Shown piece by piece: positions 47,641 to 57,396 of a stretch of DNA of 64,000 nucleotides. Where the stretch lies: contig MCFE01000302.1 in the NCBI GenBank assembly GCA_002104905.1, positions 1 through 64,000 of the forward strand. The letters run 5' to 3'. This DNA comes from Basidiobolus meristosporus CBS 931.73 (Eukaryota > Basidiobolomycota > Basidiobolomycetes > Basidiobolales > Basidiobolaceae). A program made the translations under genes and the position numbers. Each line of letters starts with the position of its first letter. Positions within the stretch are counted from its first letter, which is position 1. The notes beneath the pieces are model-generated. The model did no database searches, had not been told where the DNA came from, and saw nothing but the letters and a program-made list of their open reading frames with translations.

Positions 47641-48148
47641 AGCAAGAAAAGAACTGTTCTGAGCAACATAATTAAGATTGAGAAAGATAGAAGTAACTGT
47701 ATCCTACCATTGGCATTATAGTAGAAACTAGAGTGCCAGACCAATCCAGTACTATAAACAGGCTGGCACTATGTGGCACTATACAATGGAACAAGTCTGA
47801 TATTGTTATATCACTTTTTTATCAATATTTTAGGAATTCAAGACAGTCTTGTATTTTCCTATGAGAAATTATTGTGATGATCCCATCAAAAGGCTGTCAC
47901 AGATTTGAAGTTCTGTGACTAAGCGGTACTGATCCTGTCAGGACACTGTGAAGAGACCATTGAAAAACAATTGCACCCATGATTTCACAAAAACTTGTTC
48001 AGAATTTTTCATCACAGTAGTATATAAGTGGCTTTTGACTGGTTCCCTGCCAATATGCTGACTTTCTGATACCAGACACTTGATAGTCTCCTACATTTGT
48101 GAGCAATGATTGGCTGTTGCCTCTATTTCACACTCCTTACTTCCTGAC

Positions 48149-48497
48149 TGTTGGAAAAATTTGTAATTCCACCTAAATATTCATCTAACTTAGTCACTTG
48201 GATCATTACCATCAAATCCTAGAGAACACTGACCAAAATTCCTTGTTGGCACTTACCTAGAATATTCTCACAAAAATACCAAGTACCTGGAACATGAAAA
48301 TTCTAAAGTTGTGCAAACAGCCCCAAACTTTACACACATGTTTTTGGGACCTTCCTTAGCCTATTCTATGTGTTTGTTATGCCAAGACCATGCAAAAGTA
48401 TAAATTCTACTTTTATATTCAATAAGTCATAAAGTGAAAACCACATAATCTACTTATCCTCCCAATCACTTCCAATATATCCAAGGCTCTTACAACA
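48149..48497 (+). repeat. solo Copia LTR
   Basis: 349 bases, same length and family as the Copia LTRs but in the opposite orientation: starts TGTTGGAAAAATTTG and ends CTCTTACAACA. No internal sequence adjoins it, so it probably arose by LTR-LTR recombination. The flanks CTGAC and GACTC do not form a clean duplication. It is clearly more diverged than the paired LTRs. Confidence 0.88.
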
Positions 48498-48606
48498 GAC
48501 TCAACCATTTCTCTTACTTGTCATGTGTACAAGCTGATTTAGTTCTGCTGAAACTTCAGTTGTATCTCAATTGCCAATTGTATTGACCTATACAAGTCCC
48601 TATACC
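48498..48606. other. short spacer
   Basis: AT-rich, nothing recognised between the solo LTR and the unidentified repeat gene. Confidence 0.4.
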
Positions 48607-49629
48607 CTACACTAACATTAAGCCCAACCCCACACTCACAAGTATCTCCATTAAAATCCACCAATCAATAAGTATTTCTGCTGTAACACTTTGCTTCCAT
48701 GACTCTGGTGGGAGCCCAACAGCTTTATGCCACTGTTCATTCACTGGTTCCCACACATCCTGGCCTTCAGCCAGCACAGCCAGGTCTAGCACCTCTTCTG
48801 CCAGTCTTTGCAATAAATCCTTGCAATATTCAAGTGCATTTTCTTGAGCACTACTCTTGAAGAAGTGCTGCAACCTCTTGGTGTACCTATTAATGTTCCA
48901 AAATTCAACTGAAGGTATTGTGATAGTCTTACAAGTTCTTGATGTTGTAGCCTTGTCTGTTGGTGGGATCACCACTCTGTCAACAATGGAGGATGTGGAG
49001 GCTGTGGTAGACAAATTGCCTTTCTTTGCAAACCCATTGACCTTACTGGATTGTAGCTCAACTGGCTGCACTTCCAAATCTTGTGAAAACAGCTATTTTC
49101 TTGTTGGTAATTTTTCTTTGCTATGATGGAATTCAGTCTGTTCTGGGCTTGTAACATTAATTGGCAAGAACTGCAATTTTTTTGCATGCTTCCCTGTCTC
49201 AGGCTTGAGTAGACATTTTTCCTATTTCCTTTTCCTGTATCACTGCCAGGTCTTTCACTGCTACTTTGTCTGAGTGCTTCTTGTAATGAATACATTTTCT
49301 CCTTGATAAATTCTGTTGTGTTGTATTATGATTATTTTAGGGCTTGTTCTACAATATAGAGGCTAATCAACAATATAAAACAACTTTCAGTAAGCTATTA
49401 CTGAAATAGTTTGTTGGGAGTTTGATATACCAATAGAAGATATAACTTTCACTAATATCCTCAATCTTAGGCTCAAAACATACTATAGACAGTGATTCTC
49501 ACTTCTACAGCAGTGTTCTGACCTTCTGTTGGCTAATGGGCTTATTTACTTTTATAGTAACTTTTACTTATTAGGAAGTCACTTTCCTTTCTGAGAAAAT
49601 ATTTCCTAATATGGAAATTTTGAACTCCC

Positions 49630-49770
49630 CTTTAACCTAAAGGGGTATCTTACAGTGTTCTCTAAAGTGGCCTTTACACTAAAGGGGTGCCTTAAAGGGG
49701 TCTCTAAAGGGGTCTTTGGACTAAAGGGGTGTCCAAAGGGGTGTCTTTAGAGTAAAGGGACTTCTTAGCG
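49630..49770. repeat. clustered TAAAGGGGT repeats
   Basis: About eight imperfect copies of TAAAGGGGT or AAAGGGGTGTC in 140 bases, preceded by CCCCTTTAACCTAAAGGGG, which can form a hairpin. No coding potential. Spacing is irregular, so it is not a simple satellite. Confidence 0.65.
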
Positions 49771-50380
49771 GGGACTTTTCCAACAGAAAAGTAGTGGTTT
49801 CTTGTAGAACTTAGATTGGATTCTTGTGAGCTTTGCAGTCTCTTTACTGATGTAATACCAATCAAAGTCAGAATACTCAACAGTGCAAGTGATGCAGGGG
49901 AAGTCTTATAACCTTTGAACTTGTAATTGTAGTGTGGAGATTCTGGAAAGTGAGGCTCTCTTTTATTTTTCAGCTGGGCAAGTCATATATATGAAATTTC
50001 TGAAGGATCAAAGTGTTTGGGCAATTGCACAAGCAATACATATGATACAAAGCTCAAATCTTGCAGAGTTGCAGATGGGACATAGGCGCAGCACCTTTGA
50101 GCATTTCACGTGATTTGATTGGCTGGTCCAAAAGTTACATGTGATCAAAGTCACCATAGTAATCCTAGCAATAGAGACCTAGTATATATAATAATTGGAC
50201 TCTTTAGGTCATAACTCCTTAAGTACTGCTTCAGATGGGCTGCAATTTGAAACATGTGTTGGCTACTGTGTGTTCTGTATGACATAATATTCCTGGGTGG
50301 ATTGCTTGTCAGGGTCTGGAGTGTTTGTCCTTCAAAGTTTTAAATTCTTGATCTTTCACCTGTGTGTTACAATAGCAAAA
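49771..50380. other. non-coding interval within copy A
   Basis: No coding signal. A CACGTG lies near 50,108 and a CACATG-like variant about 30 bases further on. This may be part of an insertion that separates two pieces of the repeat-borne gene. Confidence 0.3.
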
Positions 50381-51794
50381 AGCAAAATAAAGAAATGAGT
50401 GCAATATTGATTTTGAGATATTGTAGTAATGGAATACTCTCCAATACCACAATTCTTCTCTGACCCATCTGTTTTGGCCTGCTTGTCCCTTGCTAATACT
50501 CTCCTGGCAACCTGATATTTCTTTTCCACTTGTTTCAAGCTCTCAGCTGTAGTTGTGGCAGGCTCCTGAGAAAGCTGCTTATTTTTATCACTGCCAGGCC
50601 CTTCACTGCTACTCTGACTGAGTGCTTCTTGAGTGGTACTACTCTTTTTCCTTGATAAATGTTGTGCTGGTGAATCTGTGTCTGCCTGCTTGTCCCTTGT
50701 TGGCACTCTTCCAGCTACCTGACAACTCTTTGATGCTTGTTTGGAGCTTTTGGCCCTGCATGTAACAGCCTCTTGGGAAAGCTGCTGGTTTTTAGCCACA
50801 GCACCCTTGTTCTTATGCCTTTGATAGTTTCTATTATTCTTAAGATACTTTCTTAGCATACCAATGCTGACCTAAAATCCATTTGCCTGTTTGAATCCAG
50901 GATAATGCTGATGAAGCAAGTCAAGCAAATTTAGCTTGGCCTTGAGTTCTTGATGGTCCAATGGTATGCTGGCCTTAAGGTGATGGCGTGCTAGACTTCT
51001 AATGGTCTCTGGAATATTAGCCCACTCTTTATTATTGCACTTGGCAGCTTCATAGATCTACAGTTTCTTTTGATTTTAGGATATGGTATAAACACTGCAT
51101 TGTCTCCCACCCATGCTGTGATAGGCTTTTCTGTGGGCTTTATCTTTGTGCACTGTTATTGTGCTTCAAAGACTGTACAGTGTTCCTGTGCTGTTGCATT
51201 ACATATGGCACAATTCTTAGCTGTGATATTGAGCTACTTGAGTTCCTTTGTTGCAGCAAAGACACTGCTTTTTCTACCTGGATTATCAATTGCTCCACAT
51301 GAATTATTTGCTCATGTTATTTCTGGACTATTTCCTGATTTTTCTGGGTCATTGTATCTATCCTATTGGCCACTGCACCTAATTGCATCATTAATGCATT
51401 GGTATGAGCTGACAACATACTTGCTAATATGGGTGGTGGTGATATTATGACTGCCACTTGCTGGTCTTTAACTGAGGGTATTGTGTTTTCTACTTTCTCA
51501 TCTACCTGAGCAAAATGATCAGCTTGCAGCTCAGCAGAGGTACTTGTTTGCCTACTTGACCAAGTGCCTGAGGAATCCACATTATTACCTTCAGTGGGCA
51601 CACTTTCAACATGGCCTATTTTGGATAAAGCCCAGCCTGCTGCACTAAATGTCAAAGCAAGCTCTTGTCTACCTGTTCTTCTGCCACCATCAGCAGTGGG
51701 GTTTGGTCTGGAACTAGGTGACTCTTATCTATTTTTTGGTGGCATATATATGGAAGTGAGTCAAACCAAAGGGGAAATGGTGCTACATATATGT

Positions 51795-51812
51795 ATATAT
51801 ATATATAACCAC
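51795..51812. repeat. TA microsatellite at a repeat junction
   Basis: ATATATGTATATATATATAT runs exactly where homology to the unidentified gene family stops and Harbinger transposase sequence starts, so it marks the break of the truncated Harbinger copy. Confidence 0.7.
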
Positions 51813-52624
51813 CTTGCAGAGGGTATGAATGACTCAGAGCAAGCTTAGAATACTAGGTTCAGAAGCTCCTATAGACTCCCATATCCCAGAGTGTTCTGCA
51901 ACAGGTTCCATATAAGGAATATTTTGGATACCTTCCCAGTCAGGACTAACAGACCTTCTATAGGGCAGAGGCACTTTTACTCTGGCAAGTACAAGGCACA
52001 CTGTGTGAAGTTTCAAGCACTGTCTGACATTGAGGGTAACATCATCTGGTTTAGCGGGCCATTTGCTGGAAGTAGGCATGACAAAGCACGGTGGGTAGAG
52101 AATCATCCAGAATTCAGTAGAGGTGATAAATGTATGGCAGACTTAGCTTATATAGGAGAGAATTGTCAGAGATTAGGATGTATTATAGCTTATAGGAAGC
52201 CAAGGAATGGTGTGCTTAGCAGCAAGCAGAAGCTCTACAATGAGATATTTAATTATTTCAGAGTGATGGTAGAGCATACATTTGGATATCTGAAGAGATT
52301 CAGCATATTGGCAGGTAAATACAGAGGAAAGTCATATATAGGAGAAAACAGCAGAATACGTAAAATAATTAAGATACTTATCAATGCACAGTATATTCAT
52401 ACAAGAAGACATCCACTGAGAGAAATGTATCTGCAGTAGTAGGAAGAGTAAATAGAGCAAGGAAAGCACTACTTTGAGCAACTTAAGTAAGATTGATTAA
52501 AATTACATGTAACTCTATCCTACCACTGGCATTATGGTAGAAATTATAGTGCCAGATGGTGCCATAACAATCTGGCACTATAAACAGGCTGGTACTCTGT
52601 GGCACTATCTAACAGAACAAGTCT
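51808..52624 (+). mobile_element. 5'-truncated Harbinger element (copy 4)
   Basis: Transposase codons from HLAEGMNDSEQA to the C-terminus are present (best frame 51,891-52,439, including HFYSGKYKAHCVKFQ, SGPFAGSRHDKARW and VEHTFGYLKRF), with one early TAG. The right end (52,585-52,624) matches the family inverted repeat, read inward as AGACTTGTTCTGTTAGATAG, and is followed by AAT. The 5' half is missing. On its right it cuts directly into the RPB2-like gene. Confidence 0.88.
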
Positions 52625-54303
52625 AATATATTTGGTGAAAGATCTGAACAGACCTTGGTCAATGGCAGCTTTAGAAGTGATAACACCATCTTCTTGATTA
52701 TATCCAGTGTAAGACTGTATCATAACAACCAAGTTAACCCTGTTGGGTTGTTCCTCCATCTTTAAGGTGTCACACATCAAAGTATTAACAAGAGGAACTT
52801 GTGCATATTCAAAGAAATTGATGCCACCAGAAGTAATAGTAGAAGGAAAGTAAAGTTGCATACCTTGCTTAATTATGGCAGAAGCAAAAACATTACAAAC
52901 TGACTGGCTGTGATTGGCATAAGGAACCATAGAGGCAGAAATACCCACCATAACCCAAGGATGAATTTGCATTTGATTATACATTAGGTAGTGGCCATGA
53001 TACCCAATGTCACCCAAAAAGACTTGAGATTGCTCATCAAGATCAACAAATTCTATCTTACCAGTATCAAGAAGTTGAGACCAAGAGAGGCAAGTTAATT
53101 TGTTCCAATCTAAGGGGGGACCACAAAGTTTAAGCAAAGGTCTCATAAATTGGCCAGAAGAGGATTTAACATAGAAGATGCAGGGGATGTACCAGCATAA
53201 AACCCAACCATGGATTCATCAAAAAGTACAAGATACTTAACGTCACAATTATCATAGGATAAGTTTTCTTTCAACTAACTCCAGACATCAGAAAGTTGTG
53301 TGTCAGAAATGGTAGGAAGAAGGCAAGTGAGGGCAAGATGTTTGATAATACAAATGTTTTTACCCCTGGGAACTTCACACATATAGACATATCCTAACTA
53401 GGATGAATGTGGAGAAGCTGTTGACCTTCTTTAAGCATATTGACAAGTTCATCTTCCAAAAGAGTTCAAAGTCAATATTTGGAATTGGCGACTTTAATAG
53501 CACAAGTTAAGATTTGGTTGAGAAGGAGATTGGAAGCTTTACCAATCTTGTTACCATAATTGTCACAGTCCATAGGTTGAAGGAGACCCATTGCAGTCAT
53601 GAGAGCAAGATAAGTCAACAATATTGGGAGAGTGGGAGGGGAGGTATTTAGATTCAAGAATGCTTAGTTCATCAGGGGAGATGGTATTATCAGATTTGGT
53701 CATAGAAACTAAAAAGATAGTAGAGACAGTATTAACATGAGATCTGTTGGTGACAAGAAGGGCAAGGATCTTGTATATTTTACCAAAGCCAAAACCTGAA
53801 CTATTTATGACCCAATAAATAGAAAGACATTTGAGACCATTAAGATCATTGTGGGAGGAGGAGACATCAAAATAGAGATCAACAGAATTATTGACACAGA
53901 CACGTAAAGGAAGTGTGGAACCTTTAAGGCAAGTTTTGGAAGAGACAAGATTATCAGCAACAGAGATGTAAGGGATGAAGATGTTGTGTAATTCTTGAAT
54001 AAGAGCAACACATTTGATGCCATCAATGATGTAATAACCTTTGTTGTTGATGAGGGGAATATTGCAGACAGGTTTGCCATTGCAGTGGATGTGATGTCCT
54101 TTGTAAGTAAGTTGATGAATGATAGCATCATCAGAAGTTATTTTTAGGGGATGAATTTATGCCATAACCAAATTTATCTTCAAGTTTGGATTTGAATATT
54201 TCTAAGATGTGAGTATGGGAGCGCAAGATGTTAGCATCAAAACTGTATTCAAGGAAGAATTTTTGTAAATGGTTGGAGTAAAGATCAAAGAGGGAGGGAG
54301 GCA
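52625..54303 (-). pseudogene. divergent RPB2-like RNA polymerase second-largest subunit relic
   Basis: About 560 codons from MPPSLFDLYSNHLQKFF (54,303) to a break at the Harbinger end (52,625), in several frames. Landmarks in RPB2 order: GYYIIDGIKCVALIQELHN; LTYLALMTAMGLLQPMDCDN then YGNKIGKASNLLLNQI (protrusion/lobe; about 53,490-53,620); CEVPRGKNICIIKHLALTC (the ETPEG-like block; near 53,370); FLGDIGYHGHYLMYNQMQ and IHPWVMVGISASMVPYANHS; and TGYNQEDGVITSKAAIDQGL (near 52,690). The motif ANHSQSVCNV replaces the cellular DHNQSPRN, so this is not the nuclear gene. The catalytic C-terminal half is absent. At least three frameshifts or stops occur. Most similar in style to large-DNA-virus polymerases; a cytoplasmic plasmid origin is less likely because those polymerases are organised differently. 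Assignment to a virus family is inference. Confidence 0.8.
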
Positions 54304-54600
54304 TAATAGGGTGCTATATATTAGTGGTAGAGCAAGGATGAAGAGCTGCAAAATAATTCTAAGTAATAAGTTTAAATGTAATTAGTCAGCACAAGTAAAT
54401 TTAAACTGGGACTAATTGTGGTTTTGAAATTAAAGGCAAACTATCATGTTACCAAAAATACAATCTATTAATAGGGTTATGTCAGAGTTGTTTGATGAAT
54501 CAAAGGTATATTTGTCAGAGCCATTAGCAACAGGAGGGCCATATATAAGAAGATTGGTAATGTATATATACAAAGGGTAGACAGATCCAAAGGGTTTGTG
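54304..54600. other. unassigned AT-rich segment
   Basis: Upstream of the RPB2-like relic. A minus-strand stretch near 54,430-54,610 (VYPLYIYITNLLIYGPPVAN...DKYTFDSSNNSDITLLIDCIF) is protein-like and might be a neighbouring gene of the same foreign insert, but I cannot identify it. Confidence 0.3.
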
Positions 54601-54975
54601 CATTACAACAGTAAGAAGTCCAGAGGGGCTAATGTTATGATACAGTGGATTATATGAATTGCACAAGGGGAGACAGAAAAAGGAAAAACCTTTTGGTTAA
54701 CTAGAATAGTAACATTATACAGTACTAGCGGTAGGCTGCCATATTGCCACTGAAATACTGTCAGGTTTTTTGCCGTATAAGGCAATTGGATGTCCTGGCT
54801 GGTTGGATCCAATTAAAGTAGTTGTAGAGTGCAATAAAATTGCAACAATGCCATGCAATTATCATCACAGCACCTATCAAATCTTGTCAAGTTTTATAAC
54901 ATTATTGGGCAGTAAAATTAGCAAAACACTGTTGTAATCTTGTCATACAATTGTTAAGAGGGTCACTAATTCCAA
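54600..54975 (+). mobile_element. Plavaka-like element 3' fragment (copy 3)
   Basis: Matches, in plus orientation, the 3' end region of Plavaka copy 1 (33,495-33,900 in reverse) from CAAGGGGAGACAGAAAAAGG through TTCCAAGCTG. The homology ends at the same place in both copies, which suggests that this is close to the true 3' terminus. It retains a few CpG sites that are lost in copy 1. No coding region remains. Confidence 0.65.
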
Positions 54976-55284
54976 GCTGTGTAACATAAGGATACCATAT
55001 ATGGTATGAAAGTGTTAGGGATAATGATGTGGCTTTGTCATGTGTTACATGTACTGGAGCAGGTACTTGCCTAATATAGAAGCACTAACATCAAGTAATC
55101 TTACATAAAGTGAGGGATAACATATGCAATAAGGTAAGCAGTTGTGATAATCAGCCAGCTTATGGGAGAGTCTGATCAAGTAAGACAAATAGGATAAAAC
55201 TAATATAAGGGTAGTAAAAAATGGGGTAGTAGAAAATATTGGAATGAGCACATCTGTCAGTGGGTGTCACTGTGACCCCACTAT
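54976..55284. other. unassigned spacer
   Basis: AT-rich sequence between the Plavaka fragment and copy B of the unidentified gene. A minus-strand frame at 55,045-55,251 is hydrophobic but has no recognisable features. Confidence 0.3.
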
Positions 55285-56356
55285 ACATTGTTTGCCTGCT
55301 TGTCCCTAATTGGCACTCTTCCAGCTACCTGACATCTCATTGATGCCTGTCTGGAGCTTTTGGCTCTGCTTCTAACAGGCTCTTAAGGAAGCTGCTGGTT
55401 TTCATTTGTGGCACCCTTGTTCTTCTGCCTTTGGTAGTTTCTGCTATTCAAAGGATACTTTCTTAGCATACTAATGCTGGCCCAAAATCTGTTTGCCTGC
55501 TTGAATCTTGGATAATGCTTATGGAACATGGCAAGTGCATTCTGCTTGGCCTTGAGTTCCCAATTGTCCCATGATATGCTGGGCTTAAAGTGATGGCATG
55601 CTAGACTTCTGTTGGCCTATTGAATATTAGATCCCTCTTCATTATTGCACTTGATGGCTTCACAGATCTACAACATCTTTTGATTCTTAGGCTTTGGTAT
55701 AAGCATCAGATTGTCTCCCTCCCAAGCTGTGATAGGTTTTTCTGTGGGCTTTATCTTTGGTCACAGTTGTTGTGCTTCAATGACTGAACATTATTCCTCT
55801 GCTGTTACATCAGAAAATGACTCAATTCTTGTATGTGAGATTGATTTACTTGAGTTCCTTCCTTGCAGCAAAGATACTGCTTTCTCTACCTGGAATATTG
55901 ATTGCTCTGCATGTATTATTTGCTCATCCTGTTTTTGGACTATTTCCTGATTTCTCTGGGCTATTGCACTACCCTATCTGCCACTGCACCTAATTGCTTA
56001 ATTAATGCTTTGGTATGAGCTGGCAACATACATGCCAATATGGGTAGTGGTGATGTTATGACAGCCACTTTCTGGTCTTCAACTGAAGGCACTGCACTTG
56101 CTAAATTTTCATCTACCTGAGCATAACAGTCGGTTTGCAGCTCTGCAGAGGTTCTCAATTGCCTACTTGACTCAGTGACTGAGGAGTCTGCAATATGACC
56201 TTCAGTGGGCACACTGCTAGCATGGCCTTTGTTGGATGTAGCCCTGCTTGTTGCACTCAATGTCAAAGCAAGCTGCTGTCCAACTGTTCTTCTGCTGCCA
56301 TCAGCAGTGGGGTTTAGTGGGGAACCAGGCAACTTTACTTTATTTTTTGGCAGCAT
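55285..56356 (-). pseudogene. unidentified repeat-borne gene, copy B
   Basis: Reads from MLPKNKVKLPGSPLNPTADG (56,356) with the same blocks as copy A: SVPTEG, TSAELQTDCYAQVDENLASA, VPSVEDQKVAVITSPLPILA, and QLGAVADRVVQ. After frame changes come ACHHFKPSISWDNWELKAKQ and RNYQRQKNKGA, ending with one copy of the RVPIRDKQA unit. The longest open piece is 131 codons. Copies A and B share a flank of about 40 bases upstream of the start (GGAAGTGAGTCAAACCAAAG), so the promoter region was duplicated too. Confidence 0.45.
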
Positions 56357-56578
56357 ATATATGGAAGTGAGTCAAACCAAAGGGGAAATGGTATTACATA
56401 TACATGTGTATACAGTGCCAAAACTTTATTAGTAATGCTCACTTTGGCAGGTCATCATTGAATCCTACATTGATGTAGGTGCAATGTCTCAAATACAATA
56501 CTGTCTTAAGTTCCCATGAGTATTGACCAAAAAGTGATATAATAGCATTTTGTTGTTGACAGTCAAACTGTTTGCCCT

Positions 56579-56860
56579 ATGGACAAGACTACTTTGATTA
56601 AACAACATAAGAGAAGGGGAAAAAGACCATGTGGCTATTGTAATAAACCTCTCAACCATGAAACATGCAGACAGCATAGGAAGTATCACAAGGATCACGG
56701 CCAGTGTTTTGCCACACAAGTCATATCTGACCATTCATTGGTCACTACTGTACCAACATTATCTGCCTGGCCAGTTGATACTTCTATATTATCACCTGGC
56801 CATCTTTGTCACCTTGCACAAACTGAGTCAGGTGAGCTTGTGATGCCTTTAGGCTAACCT
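56579..56860 (+). pseudogene. Plavaka copy 2 N-terminal segment
   Basis: 92 codons: MDKTTLIKQHKRRGKRPCGY, CNKPLNHETCRQHRKYHKDH. The C-x2-C...C-x2-H spacing suggests a DNA-binding zinc finger at the transposase N-terminus. Matches 39,300-39,400 in reverse. Confidence 0.6.
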
Positions 56861-56969
56861 CAACCTTCCAAAAATGGCACACAGAGTGATAGCTCTGACA
56901 AAGATGGTTAACAGATGGATTGTAAGCCTATCTCCCCTAACAGCAGTACCACATATGTGCCTGGTCAAG

Positions 56970-57338
56970 TGTTATGATCTACCACTTAAATGTTTAAGTT
57001 AGATTAGTTTTTAGTTAAATTAATTAGTTTTATGTTTAGCCTATCAGTACATCAGTGTTATCTCTCAAATCAGTAGTATTAGTCAGCAGATGAATTAGCA
57101 GATCATGATCAGACAGAAATAGTTATATTAAATAGGATCCAATTGGGTGATGATGATGCAATCAAATGAGTCATCAGCCACAGCCTACATTAGGAAATAC
57201 AATTAGTCAGCAAATGATCTGGCAAAATGTATATAAGGAGCTGCTGGAACCTCAATAAAAAGCAGTTCAAGTTTTAGTGAATACAATACTAGCTAAACTC
57301 CCTATTCCTCTACAACTCTTATACCAAGACTTGTAACA
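56970..57338 (+). repeat. 5' LTR of the Gypsy element
   Basis: 369 bases, TGTTATGATC...CTTGTAACA. It contains a TATATAAGG promoter-like box near 57,231 and AATAAA near 57,255, the usual U3/R signals. Confidence 0.93.
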
Positions 57339-57350
57339 TTGGTAGCAGCA
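57339..57350 (+). other. Gypsy primer binding site (tRNA-iMet 3' end type)
   Basis: TTGGTAGCAGCA directly after the LTR. TGGTAGCAG is complementary to CTGCTACCA, the 3' end of many eukaryotic initiator tRNA-Met molecules; only about nine bases match. Confidence 0.6.
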
Positions 57351-57396
57351 ATAACCAGAAACCTCCCTCCTGAAGAAAGAAGAAACCACCCTCAAG

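Larger units (their letters stand above)
39426..47798 (+). mobile_element. Harbinger copy 2, CpG-decayed and split by a Copia element
   Basis: The left end AGACTTGTTCCATATACCAT and the right end (47,798) AGACTTGTTCCATTGTATAG in reverse match the family ends. Flanks are AAT and GAT, a 3-base duplication with one change. Sequence 39,426-41,919 and 47,347-47,798 aligns along copy 1, with CG replaced by TG or CA at nearly every site and with stops in both ORFs. The transposase relic begins near 41,341 and resumes after the Copia insertion at 47,352. It is inserted in Plavaka copy 1. Confidence 0.85.
33495..47880 (-). mobile_element. Plavaka-like (CACTA/Tnp2-type) transposon copy 1, split by nested insertions
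   Basis: Three separated blocks (33,495-34,042; 37,461-39,425; 47,799-47,880) align collinearly, in reverse, with the plus-strand copy at 56,480-64,000. When the two Harbinger insertions are removed, the sequence reads straight through. Encoded relics on the minus strand include an N-terminal zinc-finger-like GYCDKLLGHAVCRQHR, and a transposase block (LDSYLYPLLDEFCRLS...VHIIIGIGDTLSIGKIASFSGHNG followed by CQMCEIPG) typical of fungal Tnp2/Plavaka proteins. Many stops and frameshifts show it is dead. Outer ends are estimated from where homology with other copies fades. Confidence 0.75.
48607..51752 (-). pseudogene. unidentified repeat-borne gene, copy A
   Basis: Minus-strand coding relic in several frames. 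It begins at MPPKN (51,752), then Ser/Thr-rich SVPTEGNNVDSSGTWSSRQT, KVENTIPSVKDQQVAVIISP and a helical QLGAVANRIDTMTQKNQEIVQK that could be a coiled coil. A second part has ARHHLKASIPLDHQELKAKL, then a duplicated 40-residue unit (QLSQEAVTCRAKSSKQASKS...RVPTRDKQADTD and QLSQEPATTTAESLKQVEKK...RVLARDKQAKTD). A third part (48,607-49,295) has SVEFWNINRYTKRLQHFFKS and LPPESWKQSVTAEILIDWW. About 1 kb of non-coding sequence (49,320-50,380) separates the last two. A related copy lies at 55,285-56,356. Family unknown to me; probably a transposon accessory gene. Confidence 0.45.

Noticed and set aside
49630-49770. CRISPR-like array
   Set aside because: Units are short and irregular with no constant spacers, and the genome is eukaryotic.
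52625-54303. Host nuclear RPB2 gene fragment or retrocopy
   Set aside because: Core motifs that are nearly invariant in nuclear RPB2 are changed, so it is too divergent for a recent host-derived copy.
52625-54303. Cytoplasmic linear plasmid RNA polymerase
   Set aside because: Those polymerases are organised differently (fused, shortened); the long N-terminal protrusion/lobe here fits a viral-style RPB2 better, though not proven.
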